Positions 42,660 through 52,746 of a stretch of DNA of 64,000 bases are shown here, one piece after another. Each line of letters begins with the position of its first letter. The stretch's first letter is position 1. A program made the position numbers and the translations under genes. This DNA is from RGIG4140 sp045655105 (GTDB lineage: Bacteria > Pseudomonadota > Alphaproteobacteria > CAAHEQ01 > UBA3637), in contig JAZOOQ010000043.1 of the NCBI GenBank assembly GCA_045655105.1, positions 3,240 through 67,239 of the forward strand, written 5' to 3'. The notes under the pieces are model-generated. The model was not told the origin of the DNA. It searched no databases and worked only from the letters and a program-made list of their open reading frames with translations.

Positions 42660-43396
42660 TAATCTAATTTAAATGTTTCGCAATTATCGTGCGTCATGCC
42701 ATGAACTTCTTTAATCTTTACACTTCTTGCATTATGAAGATTCATAATATAACGTTCAGTCATGCTTTTCGTAATGATTTTATCTTCAGATCCAATATAA
42801 TGGATTTGAGGGGTTTCAGCAACGAAAGACTTATTTAAAAAATCTTTATTTTTAATCTTAATGGATTCATTTTGTTTTTCATAAGAATAAATATCTAAAA
42901 CACCCGCAATAGTAACAACTTTTTTGGCTCTTCCAAATCGTTGAGCTAAATTAAAAGCAATAGGGGCCGCATCTGAATAGGCAACAAACTCAATATCACT
43001 TGGTTTGTATTTTTTAATAAAGTATAAAGATAAATCATACATTTCATTTAAGATTTCTGGATTATATCTTTCTTTTCCCCAGATTGCTTTATTTTTACAA
43101 ACTTTATTATTAAGATATTGACAAGGTCTTGTTAAAACAACAATATTTTTTGTTTTATCTTTTTGGGCTAACAAAAGCGCCATTGGCTTTTGAGGATTAG
43201 GATTTCCATTTCCTTCAATATAAAATCTAAGCGTTTGTCTTGAAGAAATATTTTCTTTTTCCCAGGTTAAAAAATTCATTTTTTCGCTTTCAACAATTCT
43301 TTCTTTAAATCCATCTGGTGCATCAGGAATTGACGAACAAGCTGAGAGTAAAACAGTTAAACCAAGTGCATATAAAAATCGATTTTTAAATATCAT
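42656..43396 (-). CDS. Lipoprotein with alpha/beta-hydrolase-like fold
   Basis: A 246-residue precursor with signal MIFKNRFLYALGLTVLLSAC (lipobox LSAC). IVVLTRPCQYLNN, VAYSDAAPIAFNLAQRFG (a nucleophile-elbow-like Ser), VVTIAGVLD, IHYIGSEDKII (an acid position) and EVHGMTHDNC (a His) follow alpha/beta hydrolase order. The nucleophile motif is not the classical GXSXG, so catalysis is uncertain. Its start overlaps the end of addA. Confidence 0.65.
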   Translation of the reverse strand: MIFKNRFLYALGLTVLLSACSSIPDAPDGFKERIVESEKMNFLTWEKENISSRQTLRFYIEGNGNPNPQKPMALLLAQKDKTKNIVVLTRPCQYLNNKVCKNKAIWGKERYNPEILNEMYDLSLYFIKKYKPSDIEFVAYSDAAPIAFNLAQRFGRAKKVVTIAGVLDIYSYEKQNESIKIKNKDFLNKSFVAETPQIHYIGSEDKIITKSMTERYIMNLHNARSVKIKEVHGMTHDNCETFKLDY

Positions 43397-46300
43397 GTTG
43401 TGTTAACTCCATTAAAGATAAATTTTCAGTCCATAGTAAAAAAGTTTTAACCATCTTATCAGGAAAAATTTTCTTTAGCAACTTTTTATACATCATCATT
43501 TGTTTAATATACGCCATTGGAACAAAAGTTTCGTTAGTAGGAACGTGTTTTCCTGATTTAAAATCAACAATTAATACAGAATCTTGAGTGATAACTAATC
43601 GGTCAATTTGTCCAGAAATCACTTGGTTGTCAACAACACCAACAATTGGAACTTCCGCTTTGGAATCTTTTGAAAATAAATATTTAAATTCTTCTTTTTC
43701 AAAAATATCAAATAAATTTTCAGGAATATCCATTCCTTCCGGTTTTAAACGATTTGCAACTTCTTTTCGTTTATTAGGATCAATATCTGGCAAATATTGC
43801 AATAATTGATGGATAAACGTTCCTCGTTTCATCGCATATGCTCTATCTAATCCCAAAACCGTTTCTGTTTCAATAATCTCATCTTCCATTTTTGATGGCA
43901 TCAATGGTTTTGAAAGTGGTGTTTCAAGTGGCGCATTTTCAAAAAGAAAAGCGGGCAATTCTATTTGTTTTTCTTTAGAAACTTCTTTTTCTTTTATCTC
44001 CACTTCTTTTAATTGTGGAGATGTTAAACGAATAATATGATCTTCATCTGGTTTAATATTTTCTGGAATAGAAGAAAGAATTAAATCATACCAATTACAT
44101 GTAAATGTTTCTTTTTTCTTTTTCCTATTATCCCAACCGCAGATATAAAGCCGATCTTTTGCTCTTGTTAAAGCAACATATAATAAGCGGTTTGATTCTT
44201 CAAGCTCTAACTCATCTAATTTTTCATACAGATCTTCTACTTCATCTGTTTTTAAAGCAGCTCCTGCAATCCATAAAGGTAATTGTTCATTGGTCCATAA
44301 AAAGGTGGCTTTTGATTTTGGAACACTGCGTGTATCTGGCAAGAAAACAATATTGCCTTGCAATCCTTTAGAAGCATGAACCGTCATAATACGAACGGCA
44401 TCAATACCCGATTGATCTAAATCTCGTTTAATTTCAACCTTTCTGTTAGAAATCCATTTCAAAAAGTTTTGTAAAGAAGGGATTTCTGTTTCTTCAAAGT
44501 GAAGTGTTAAAGATAAAAATTCATCTAAGGCTTCATTTACTTCACTTCCAAGTCTTTCAACAAAGGCTTTTCTTCCTTTTAATGGACCTAAAAGATATGA
44601 GAAAAATTCAAAAACAGGCATTTTATCGGCTTGATTTAATATCAAAGATAATTTTTTTGCCAGCTCTGGTTTTTCTTTCATAACTTGTTGATATAAAGAT
44701 AATTCTTTTCGATAATGAGCTAATTTAAATAACTCTTCTTCAGAAAGCTTGAATAACGGACTTTTAAGCAAACAAGCCAAGTTTAAATCATCTTCTGGCA
44801 ATAAAACAAATCTTGCAACTGAAATTAAATCTTGAACGGCAATATGCTCTGTTAAAATAATTCTATCCACCCCGGCAACAGGAATGTTTCTTTCTTTTAA
44901 AGCTCGAACCAATTCAGAAACAATTTTATTGCGACTGCGAACCAAAATCATAATATCACCCGCTTCAATAGGCGTTCCTCTTGACGGAAGAATTTCTTTT
45001 CCAATCATATCTGAAATTTTATTGGCAATTCGTTGAGCAAGCTTTGTGGCGCTTGCAGGTGTTTTACTTGGTTCTGGGAAACTCCAATTGATCAAGCTTT
45101 CTTTTTCTTGCCCTTCTTCTAAAGGCCAAATTTCAACAAGCCCTCCATCTTTTGATCGAAAAGGGGTATGAATGGCCTCTTCTTTGTCATTTAACAATCC
45201 TTTTCTAATTTTTGGATTTTTTAAAGTGAGATTCACTAAATCTAACACGGCTGCTGTTGATCTAAAAGATACATTAAGTGGAACCGTTTCAAAATTTTTT
45301 TCAGATCTTTTAACCTGTTTTTCAAAAAATTGATGCATTTTTTCAAATTCATTTGGATCAGCGCCTTGAAAGCTATAAATAGATTGTTTTTTATCGCCAA
45401 CAGCAAAAATGGTTCGAACCAAATCAGGACGCGACCCTAAACCTGAAAAGAATTCTTCAGCAATCAAGCGAACAATTTCCCATTGCTCTGGATTTGTATC
45501 TTGCGCTTCATCAATTAAAATATGATCAATTCCACCATCTAATTTATATAAAACCCATTGAGACATACCCGATTTTTTAAGCAAATCTCTGGTCAATGAA
45601 ATTAAATCCGAATAATCTAAAAATGATTCTTCTTTTTTCAGTTTTTTATATCTTTTTAAAATATGAGCGATAATATCTGTGATGGCTAAAGTAACTTCAA
45701 CCAATTTAAATGCTTTTAACCTTTGATTAATCTCATAAATTTGATAGGCTTCATCTTCTTCTTGATATTTTTTTAAAATGGTTTCATCTTTTGTGAGATA
45801 TTTAGATCTGAGCAAAAAGAATTCTTCAATTTCAAAAGATTCTTTAATAATTTCTATAAGCGTTTGATATTTTTCAATTTTAAAATACTTCTTTAATCGT
45901 TGTTCCAAATTATTTTTTTCTTTAAAACTTGTTAAGCGATCATCTAATAAAGATTGATTTTGCAAAATCATGTCAAAAATATTTTTGATTGCTTTATCAT
46001 AAAAATAATCACTTAATAAATTTGCTTTTTTCTTGAATTTTGGATGAACAAATGTTTCTGAAATTGCTTGATGCATTAAACTATGAGATTTTGTTTCATC
46101 AATTACTTCAAATTGCGGCGGAATAGATGCTTCAATTGGAAATCTTTTTAAAATTGATTGGCAAAAGCTGTGAATAGTCATGATTTTAAGGCCACCAGGT
46201 GTTTCCAAAACCTTTACAAATAAGGCTCTTGCAATTTTTAACATTTCTTCAGTTGGTGGAATTCCTTTTAAATTAAACAAAAGTTTTTCAAGATCTTCAT

Positions 46301-46541
46301 CTTCAGAAATCGCCCACTGTTTAAGCGTTGTTGTGATACGGTTAGCCATTTCAGCAGCAGCAGCTTTTGTAAACGTTAAACAAAGCAAACGCTCTGGTTC
46401 AGAACCTTGCAATAAAAGGTTTAAAACCCGATCCGTTAAAACTTTCGTTTTTCCAGAACCCGCTGAGGCTGAAACCCAAACGGAATTTAACGGAAAGGCC
46501 GCGGTTTGTTGTTTTTTTGTTATTTCGGCTAATAATTCCAT
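43386..46541 (-). CDS. addA: Double-strand break repair helicase-nuclease AddA
   Basis: A 1051-residue UvrD-type helicase with C-terminal nuclease, the alphaproteobacterial counterpart of RecB. Walker A is SASAGSGKTKVL, followed by LCLTFTKAAAAEM, DEAQDTNPEQWE, GDKKQSIYSFQGADP, MTVHASKGLQGNIVFLP and LLYVALTRAKDRLYICG; VLIVDFKSGK near the C-terminus is the nuclease core. It works with AddB to resect broken DNA ends for RecA. The start at 46541 has GAGGAG before it and overlaps the addB end tightly; 46565 is an alternative. Confidence 0.95.
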   Translation of the reverse strand: MELLAEITKKQQTAAFPLNSVWVSASAGSGKTKVLTDRVLNLLLQGSEPERLLCLTFTKAAAAEMANRITTTLKQWAISEDEDLEKLLFNLKGIPPTEEMLKIARALFVKVLETPGGLKIMTIHSFCQSILKRFPIEASIPPQFEVIDETKSHSLMHQAISETFVHPKFKKKANLLSDYFYDKAIKNIFDMILQNQSLLDDRLTSFKEKNNLEQRLKKYFKIEKYQTLIEIIKESFEIEEFFLLRSKYLTKDETILKKYQEEDEAYQIYEINQRLKAFKLVEVTLAITDIIAHILKRYKKLKKEESFLDYSDLISLTRDLLKKSGMSQWVLYKLDGGIDHILIDEAQDTNPEQWEIVRLIAEEFFSGLGSRPDLVRTIFAVGDKKQSIYSFQGADPNEFEKMHQFFEKQVKRSEKNFETVPLNVSFRSTAAVLDLVNLTLKNPKIRKGLLNDKEEAIHTPFRSKDGGLVEIWPLEEGQEKESLINWSFPEPSKTPASATKLAQRIANKISDMIGKEILPSRGTPIEAGDIMILVRSRNKIVSELVRALKERNIPVAGVDRIILTEHIAVQDLISVARFVLLPEDDLNLACLLKSPLFKLSEEELFKLAHYRKELSLYQQVMKEKPELAKKLSLILNQADKMPVFEFFSYLLGPLKGRKAFVERLGSEVNEALDEFLSLTLHFEETEIPSLQNFLKWISNRKVEIKRDLDQSGIDAVRIMTVHASKGLQGNIVFLPDTRSVPKSKATFLWTNEQLPLWIAGAALKTDEVEDLYEKLDELELEESNRLLYVALTRAKDRLYICGWDNRKKKKETFTCNWYDLILSSIPENIKPDEDHIIRLTSPQLKEVEIKEKEVSKEKQIELPAFLFENAPLETPLSKPLMPSKMEDEIIETETVLGLDRAYAMKRGTFIHQLLQYLPDIDPNKRKEVANRLKPEGMDIPENLFDIFEKEEFKYLFSKDSKAEVPIVGVVDNQVISGQIDRLVITQDSVLIVDFKSGKHVPTNETFVPMAYIKQMMMYKKLLKKIFPDKMVKTFLLWTENLSLMELTQHDI

Positions 46542-46542
46542 T

Positions 46543-49350
46543 TTAGGACTCCTCATCTTCTTCATTTAACCATTCTTTTTCGCGACTGAGCAAAGCATAA
46601 TCATTATATGTGACTTTATCCGGACGGGGAGAGGCTGTATAAGGTGTTTCTTCCTCTCTAAATCGATTTAAAATTTCTTTAACCCCTTCATATGCTTCTT
46701 CAATTAATTCAGCTGGATCTTTTTTTGAACGCGTTGAAGGTATAGAAATTTTTTCGCCTCCTTCGCGTTTGCCATTAATATGCCAATAAGAAAGCTCAAT
46801 ATTCTTTGTTTCTTGAAATTCTTTAAATCCTTTTTCTCTTAAAATAACGGCTTCTAAAGTCATTTGTGGTGATAACCCAGATTCAACTGCTGTGCTTGAA
46901 GGTGGTGTTCCTGTTTTATAGTCAATGATTTCATATGTATTTCCTTTAAGAACATCAATTCTATCTGCTTTGGCTGTTAATTTAAATTTAGAATTATCTT
47001 TTAACAAAAATTCAATTTCGCCTTTTTGTTCTGGCAAAGATAAAAGCGTAAGTTCTTTACGATTTTCTTGTTCTTTGGCAATAAATTCAGCAACTTTTTC
47101 AATTTTTTCTTCATAAAAAGCTAAACTAGCTTCTTTAAATCCTTTTTCTTTTAAAATCTCAAGAATTCGCTCTTTAAGATCACTGGCACAAACATTTAAA
47201 TAGTCTTTTTTAAAAAATTCTTCTAAAGCTTGATGAAGAGCTGATCCATATACTAAATTTTCTTTTAAATCATCAATATCATTTAAAGGGAATAATTTTA
47301 AGATATATTTTGCATAAACAGCATATGGATTTTTCATTAATAATTCAATATTTGTTACAGATAGCTCGGTTGGTCTTGCAGAAACGGGTGGTGTTGGAGC
47401 AGGGCGCTCTGTTTGTTCAATTTTATCTGTTTTATCTAAAAGCCTTGCATAATCAGGAGATTGAATATCCCATTTGACATTACTGGCATTTAACACAGCT
47501 TCCATTCTTGAAAGAAATCTGGAAGGAATGGTTTGAGAGCCATCTGATTTCACTGATCTTGTTAAATAAACTTCTGGGCTTAAAAAACAATGGGCAAAAT
47601 CCATACTTTGAGAAGCAATTTTATTTTCAATTGCGGGCAATTTTAGAGATTTACGCATTCCTCTTGAAAGCCAAGGACCCATATCTGAGAGCATGGGGAA
47701 AGATCCTTCATTTAATCCAGAAATAATGCAAACATCAGGGTGCGTTAACCTTGCTTCAATTGGCCCTAAAATATCTAATCTTTGATGCATTCCATATCTG
47801 GCACGTACGCTGATGCCAGATAAAAATAATTCAATAATATTTGGATAATCTTGAGGCTGAATCATGCCAAATTTGGCCCCATGTTCTTTAAGTTCTACAA
47901 AAAGTTTATAAGCTTCTTGACCTGCTTGACTTTCCCAGAGTCGTTCAACGCCCGTTCTATCCGAACTGTTTGCTAGTTCTTCTGCAATTTTTAAATGTTC
48001 ATTTAAGATTTCTTCAAATTCAACAGGTTTATTTTCCATAAAAAAGGAAAGAAATTTATCTAAAGAGGTGTTCAACTGCATTTGAAATGGTTTTTGATCT
48101 TTACGGGCAATTTTTTCAGCTTTTTTAACTTCTTTTCTAAACTCTGTGGGCAGTTTTCCATCTGAACTAAGTGGATGTTTTAATAAAGAAAGCAATGGGC
48201 TAGAAGAAGTTAAATCCTTTCCAAGTGCTGCAATTAAAGATAAATAAACACCAGCAGGTGTGTGATGTAATGGTGTTCCTGCTGAATCATCTAATTCAAC
48301 ACCCCATCTTTTCATTTCTAAGATTACACGACGGGCAAGCATTCGATCATTTGTCACCAATGCGGCTGTTTTTAAAGGTGTTTCAAGCGTTTCGCGTAAA
48401 ATAAGTGCAATTGTTAAAGCTTCCTCGTTAATATTTTCACAATCAATTCTGGTAACATTTTTTAAAACAGAGTCATCTAAATTTAATGTTCTCCATTCTG
48501 AAACTTGATCAGCTGGTCTTAATGATTCAATAATAAATTCTTCACGTGGCAAAAAATCACCAGAAAGGTTTTCAATTTGTTGTGGATAAAGTTTAAGCAA
48601 GGATAAAAGTTTTTTAAACGAATAATGATAATGATTTTCATCAATAGAATTTAAATCATCTGTTGTGAGCTCTGTATTTAACCCTTGCAATAAAATCAAT
48701 GCATTATCAAGTTTACTGAGTTCGCCTATTAATCGAACAACAGCAGGGATTGCCCCATCAAAACCCGCCATTATAATTTGATTTTTAGGAGGATTTTTTT
48801 GAATCTTTCTAATAAAGGCATTAATGAGTCTGATTTTCCTATCTTGCAGATCAATTAATCCTTTTTCTTTTAACAAAGCGGGCCAAACAGTTTGAATAAT
48901 ATCTAAAAAATCAATGGTTTCATTCCAATGCTTTGCCAAATCCATATCTGGAACTAATTTATCTAAATCATCAAATGAAGCTTCATATTGATAAAATTCA
49001 TCTAATAAACCACTTAAACTCACCGCTATGGTTAAAGCATGGTCAAATGTTTCAATATTTGGTTTTTTTTGACATAATCTTGTTAACAAAATTAAGCGTT
49101 CAATATTTGAAATGGCTTCTGGGATATCTTCTTCTAATGATTCAATATCATATAATGGTGTTAATTTTGGTAACAAAAGGGGCGTATTTTCGCATTTTTT
49201 AACAAAAGTATCTTTAACTGTTTTCACCGCCCGTTTGGTTGGCAAAATAATTTCCATTTTTGCAATTTCAAAAGGATCTTTTGTTTTTTCTAAAATAAAA
49301 TCAACTAATTTTAAAGCAAAATCATCTGTTAAATTTAATGTATAAATCAT
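46543..49350 (-). CDS. addB: Double-strand break repair nuclease AddB
   Basis: A 935-residue partner of AddA. The N-terminal helicase-like part is degenerate. The C-terminal nuclease domain has GSALHQALEEFF and YEIIDYKTGTPPS of the PD-(D/E)XK fold. The four-cysteine iron-sulfur set of firmicute AddB is not visible. It starts 3 bases after the nucleotidyltransferase gene and its stop is one base before the addA start, so expression of both is coupled. Confidence 0.93.
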   Translation of the reverse strand: MIYTLNLTDDFALKLVDFILEKTKDPFEIAKMEIILPTKRAVKTVKDTFVKKCENTPLLLPKLTPLYDIESLEEDIPEAISNIERLILLTRLCQKKPNIETFDHALTIAVSLSGLLDEFYQYEASFDDLDKLVPDMDLAKHWNETIDFLDIIQTVWPALLKEKGLIDLQDRKIRLINAFIRKIQKNPPKNQIIMAGFDGAIPAVVRLIGELSKLDNALILLQGLNTELTTDDLNSIDENHYHYSFKKLLSLLKLYPQQIENLSGDFLPREEFIIESLRPADQVSEWRTLNLDDSVLKNVTRIDCENINEEALTIALILRETLETPLKTAALVTNDRMLARRVILEMKRWGVELDDSAGTPLHHTPAGVYLSLIAALGKDLTSSSPLLSLLKHPLSSDGKLPTEFRKEVKKAEKIARKDQKPFQMQLNTSLDKFLSFFMENKPVEFEEILNEHLKIAEELANSSDRTGVERLWESQAGQEAYKLFVELKEHGAKFGMIQPQDYPNIIELFLSGISVRARYGMHQRLDILGPIEARLTHPDVCIISGLNEGSFPMLSDMGPWLSRGMRKSLKLPAIENKIASQSMDFAHCFLSPEVYLTRSVKSDGSQTIPSRFLSRMEAVLNASNVKWDIQSPDYARLLDKTDKIEQTERPAPTPPVSARPTELSVTNIELLMKNPYAVYAKYILKLFPLNDIDDLKENLVYGSALHQALEEFFKKDYLNVCASDLKERILEILKEKGFKEASLAFYEEKIEKVAEFIAKEQENRKELTLLSLPEQKGEIEFLLKDNSKFKLTAKADRIDVLKGNTYEIIDYKTGTPPSSTAVESGLSPQMTLEAVILREKGFKEFQETKNIELSYWHINGKREGGEKISIPSTRSKKDPAELIEEAYEGVKEILNRFREEETPYTASPRPDKVTYNDYALLSREKEWLNEEDEES

Positions 49351-49352
49351 TG

Positions 49353-50075
49353 CTAACCTAAAGAAAAAAGAGATTCTGTTTCAATAACAGCTTCAGGCGT
49401 TCCCACGTGAAACCAGCGTCCATCAAAAACAATATAGCTTAATTTACCTTCTTGCTCAGCTTTATCATATAAATCTCTTAATGAAAAAGCATCTGGTAGG
49501 GAGGTGTTAAAAATTCTTGGATGCAAAATTTGAATTCCCATAAAAAGATATGGAATATTTTTTTCACCTTCTTTTTTGCGTCTTGGTTTGTTGTTTTCAA
49601 TAAAATAATTGCCATCTGGAACATCCCCAAAGGCCTTTTCAATTGGCACAAGCGCAAGCAAAATATCCATTTTATCTGGATCCCATGCTTTTTCTAATTG
49701 AGATAATATAGATAAACCTGGTTCATCCCATAATGGATCTGCATTTAAAACAAAAAAACCATTTTCTCCTTTATTTTTCATTAAAAGAGGAAGGGCTTTT
49801 TTAACACCGCCTCCTGTTTCAAGAGGATCTTTTTCTTCAGAAAAATCAACTAAAAGTGTTGTTGATTTCATCACTTCTTCTTTAATCATTTCCCCTTTAT
49901 AACAGGTGTTAATCACAATGTTTTGAAGCCCATGATTTTCAATTTTTTCAAGAATATGACCAAGCAATGTATTGTGACAAACTTGAACCAATGGTTTTGG
50001 TTTATCCACTGTTAAATGTTTCATTCTAGTGCCACGGCCTGCTGCTAAAACCATTGCTGTTTGAATTTTATTCAT
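49353..50075 (-). CDS. murU: Nucleotidyltransferase, probable MurNAc-1-phosphate uridylyltransferase
   Basis: A 240-residue sugar-1-phosphate nucleotidyltransferase. MVLAAGRGTRMKHLTVDKPKPLVQV is the nucleotide-binding start (here MVLAAGRGTRM then DKPKPLVQ), VLNADPLWD holds the metal-binding Asp, and WFHVGTPEAV closes the domain. Beside an AmgK-like kinase it should act in the cell-wall recycling route that makes UDP-MurNAc without de novo synthesis. Assignment depends on that neighbour; other sugar phosphates are possible. Confidence 0.85.
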   Translation of the reverse strand: MNKIQTAMVLAAGRGTRMKHLTVDKPKPLVQVCHNTLLGHILEKIENHGLQNIVINTCYKGEMIKEEVMKSTTLLVDFSEEKDPLETGGGVKKALPLLMKNKGENGFFVLNADPLWDEPGLSILSQLEKAWDPDKMDILLALVPIEKAFGDVPDGNYFIENNKPRRKKEGEKNIPYLFMGIQILHPRIFNTSLPDAFSLRDLYDKAEQEGKLSYIVFDGRWFHVGTPEAVIETESLFSLG

Positions 50076-50078
50076 TTT

Positions 50079-51074
50079 TTAATCCTCTTGAAAGGGAACT
50101 TTGGATCGAATATCATGGGGAACATGTTTATCAAGCCAATTTTTATATTTTAATAAAAGTGGGTTATCCAAATGTTTTTCCAATAAAGACCAAACAAAAG
50201 GGATATGTTTTAAATAACGATTTTTATTATCTCTCACAAACAAACGAACAAAAATTCCAATCACTTTTGTGTGTCGTTGAACGGCCATTAATGGATAAGC
50301 TTCTTTAAACTCTTTAGTGTTAAAAGAAGGCAATTCGTTAAAATATAACTCAAGCATTTCATCTTGGATTTCTTGCTTTACTTCACGTCTTGCATCTTCA
50401 AGCAAGGAGGCTAAGTCATAGGTAACTGGTCCAAAACGGGCATCTTGAAAATCAAGCAAACCACAATCACCAGATTTCGTGATCATTAAATTATCAACAT
50501 GGTAATCAAGTAACACCAATGTATTTGGAACTTTTTTAATTTTTTCATAAAGTTCTTTCCAAATCTCTTCAAATTCAGCCATGTCTTCCTGAGATAATTC
50601 TTTTTTAACCACATATTTAATATACCAAAGTGGGAGGAGGGAGGCTTCAAACAACATTAAGTCCCAATCATATTCTTTTAAGCCTTGATTAGCTGAAACT
50701 TTTTTTTGCAAATGAATCAAAGATTGAACTGCTTGTCTATAAAGCTCTTTTTCATCATATCCCTTATTAATCAGTTTTGTAAAAGTATCATCACCAAAAT
50801 CTTCTAACAATAAAAAACCATTTTCAAGATCTCTATGAAAGATATGAGGCACTTTTAAACCGATCTCTTCAAGCAATTCATCAACAAAAACAAACTGAGC
50901 TGGATTTTCTTTTCCAACAGGGGCATTCATTAAAACCATTGTTTCGCCTGTTTCTTTTTCAAGACGATCATACCATCTAAAAGAAGCATCATGAGCAAGC
51001 AAACTTTTTTTTGCGGTATGCCACCCTGTATTTTTTAAAAAACTTTCAAGAGCATAATTTTCAGATATAGACAT
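50079..51074 (-). CDS. amgK: Sugar kinase of the aminoglycoside phosphotransferase fold, probable MurNAc/GlcNAc anomeric kinase
   Basis: A 331-residue APH-fold kinase. VLLDYHVDNLMI (catalytic-loop HxDN form) and LLDFQDARFGPVTYDLASLLEDAR (metal-binding Asp) are the family signatures. AmgK phosphorylates MurNAc at the anomeric carbon before MurU. The pair is located between tsaE and addB as in many Alphaproteobacteria. Substrate is inferred from context. Confidence 0.85.
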   Translation of the reverse strand: MSISENYALESFLKNTGWHTAKKSLLAHDASFRWYDRLEKETGETMVLMNAPVGKENPAQFVFVDELLEEIGLKVPHIFHRDLENGFLLLEDFGDDTFTKLINKGYDEKELYRQAVQSLIHLQKKVSANQGLKEYDWDLMLFEASLLPLWYIKYVVKKELSQEDMAEFEEIWKELYEKIKKVPNTLVLLDYHVDNLMITKSGDCGLLDFQDARFGPVTYDLASLLEDARREVKQEIQDEMLELYFNELPSFNTKEFKEAYPLMAVQRHTKVIGIFVRLFVRDNKNRYLKHIPFVWSLLEKHLDNPLLLKYKNWLDKHVPHDIRSKVPFQED

Positions 51075-51079
51075 TTTTT

Positions 51080-51496
51080 TTACTCCTCAATGGTGATTAA
51101 TCTTGATTGATCTTCTTGAATTAATATAGTGATTTTAATAGCATTTTTAGGTAATAACGAACCAATTTTTTCTGGCCATTCAATAAGGCTAACTCCTTCA
51201 ACAAATGCATCTTCAATTCCAATTTCAAAAGCTTCATCTTCTTTTTTTAAACGATACATATCAAAATGATAAATATCAAAGTCATTCGCTTCGTATGTTT
51301 GCAAAATCGTAAACGTTGGGCTCGGAACATCTTTCACATTTGGGCACAAAGATTGAATAAATCCTCGGCAAAACGCACTTTTGCCAGCTCCTAATGTTCC
51401 ATAAAGTGCAAACACTGTTCCTGCTTTAGCAGTTTTAGCAATTTGTGCTGCAATTTTAATGGTTTCTTGTTCGTTTTTTGAAATGAATTGTTGCAT
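51080..51496 (-). CDS. tsaE: tRNA threonylcarbamoyladenosine biosynthesis ATPase TsaE
   Basis: A 138-residue P-loop ATPase needed with TsaB, TsaC and TsaD for t6A37 of ANN-decoding tRNAs. LYGTLGAGKSAFCRGF is the Walker A, SPTFTILQTYE and FDMYRLKKEDEAFEIGIEDAF and LIEWPEKIG are the family motifs. tsaD lies in the same window at 54173. It heads the minus-strand run to amgK. Confidence 0.95.
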   Translation of the reverse strand: MQQFISKNEQETIKIAAQIAKTAKAGTVFALYGTLGAGKSAFCRGFIQSLCPNVKDVPSPTFTILQTYEANDFDIYHFDMYRLKKEDEAFEIGIEDAFVEGVSLIEWPEKIGSLLPKNAIKITILIQEDQSRLITIEE

Positions 51497-51532
51497 TTGT
51501 TTATCCCTATATAAGCTTATTCAGCATAAATG

Positions 51533-51563
51533 AAAAAAAGACAAAAAAGCAAGCTTTTTTGCC
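51533..51563 (-). terminator. Terminator of secB
   Basis: GACAAAAAAGC and GCTTTTTTGCC pair (one G-U) around AA, with a T7 tail in the minus direction. Confidence 0.75.
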
Positions 51564-51583
51564 TTTTTTTATTAAAAATATTC

Positions 51584-52057
51584 TTATTTACTTTCAGCTG
51601 CTTTTTGAGCTTGAATTTGTTGAATTTTTGCTTGATAAAGCCCAGCAAAGTCAATCGGATTAATTTGAAGAGGAGGTAATCCTGCTTCTCTTGTTGTATT
51701 TGAAACAATTGAGCGCACATATGGGAACAATAAGTGTGGAATTTCAACTAATAATACAGGTTCAACATGTTCTTGTGGCACATTTAATGTTACTAAAGCA
51801 CCATATGTTAAATCACAAATGAAAACAGGTTTTTTTGTATCAACTGTTTGAGCTGCAGCTTTTGCATTTAATTCAACTGTAAACATATTTTCTTGATTTG
51901 TTTTAGAAACTTGGATATCAACATTTACACTGATTTCTGGTGCAGCTGTGATTTCTGTTAAAATTTGAGGCATTCCTGGTGCTTCAAATGATAAATCCTT
52001 AATATATTGAGCATTTACTTGAATGTTTGGTGTATTTTGTGTCTCGTTTTTAGTCAT
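51584..52057 (-). CDS. secB: Protein export chaperone SecB
   Basis: A 157-residue cytoplasmic tetrameric chaperone that keeps preproteins unfolded and hands them to SecA. IQVNAQYIKDLSFEAPGMP, CDLTYGALVTLN, LLVEIPHLLFPYVRSIVSNTTR and PLQINPIDFAGLY are standard. It is divergent from the timA gene, the usual alphaproteobacterial pattern. AGAGGAAT precedes the ATG. Confidence 0.95.
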   Translation of the reverse strand: MTKNETQNTPNIQVNAQYIKDLSFEAPGMPQILTEITAAPEISVNVDIQVSKTNQENMFTVELNAKAAAQTVDTKKPVFICDLTYGALVTLNVPQEHVEPVLLVEIPHLLFPYVRSIVSNTTREAGLPPLQINPIDFAGLYQAKIQQIQAQKAAESK

Positions 52058-52149
52058 TTTTAAAATTCCTCTTGAAATAAAATCAATTTTTAGGTTATAT
52101 TACAATAATGTTTATACGCGCGTTTTTTTAAGATGTAAAGGAAAAATAT

Positions 52150-52746
52150 ATGTCATTTGAAAATATTGTTTTATTGGGTATTGTTCTTGTTTTAGGAATT
52201 ATGTTATTTAAACACACGGATGCTCCTTCTTCAAAAAAAAGAAACAGGGGTCAAATTCCTGGAAAAATTAGATTTATTTCAGAACAAACCGGTGAAATAA
52301 TTGAAATGAATTTAATTGATCAATCAAAAAAATCCATTAAAGAATTTAGTGAAGAAACATTTTTAGCCAATGCAAAACTTGCTTTTCAATTGATCACAGA
52401 TTCTTTTACGAAAGGAGATATTGCAAGCCTTAAAAAACTTTTAATACCAGAACTTTATTCTGTTTTTGAAAAAGAAGTTTTGGATAGAAAAGAAAAAAAA
52501 CATATTGTTGATTTTTCTCTTATTTGTTTTGATTCAGTTAAAATTTTGAATAAATCTTTAAATAAAGAAGAAGTAACAGTTCAATTTGTAACAGAACAAA
52601 TCAATCTTTTAAAAGATGCAGAAGGAAAAGTGATTGAAGGAGATGAAATGAGCGTTGCTACTGTTACAGATACATGGACATTCAAACGCAAAAACAAAAC
52701 AAAATGGGTTGTAAGCGCAACAAAGAGCGGAGCGATCTATGGTTAA
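52150..52746 (+). CDS. Tim44-like domain protein (TimA)
   Basis: A 198-residue membrane-associated protein with an N-terminal helix (IVLLGIVLVLGIMLF) and a C-terminal Tim44-like/NTF2-like domain (TFLANAKLAFQLITDSFTKGD ... VTDTWTFKRKNK). Alphaproteobacteria keep this ancestor of the mitochondrial Tim44 beside secB and mltA. GTAAAGG stands upstream of the ATG. It overlaps mltA by 8 bases. Confidence 0.85.
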   Translation: MSFENIVLLGIVLVLGIMLFKHTDAPSSKKRNRGQIPGKIRFISEQTGEIIEMNLIDQSKKSIKEFSEETFLANAKLAFQLITDSFTKGDIASLKKLLIPELYSVFEKEVLDRKEKKHIVDFSLICFDSVKILNKSLNKEEVTVQFVTEQINLLKDAEGKVIEGDEMSVATVTDTWTFKRKNKTKWVVSATKSGAIYG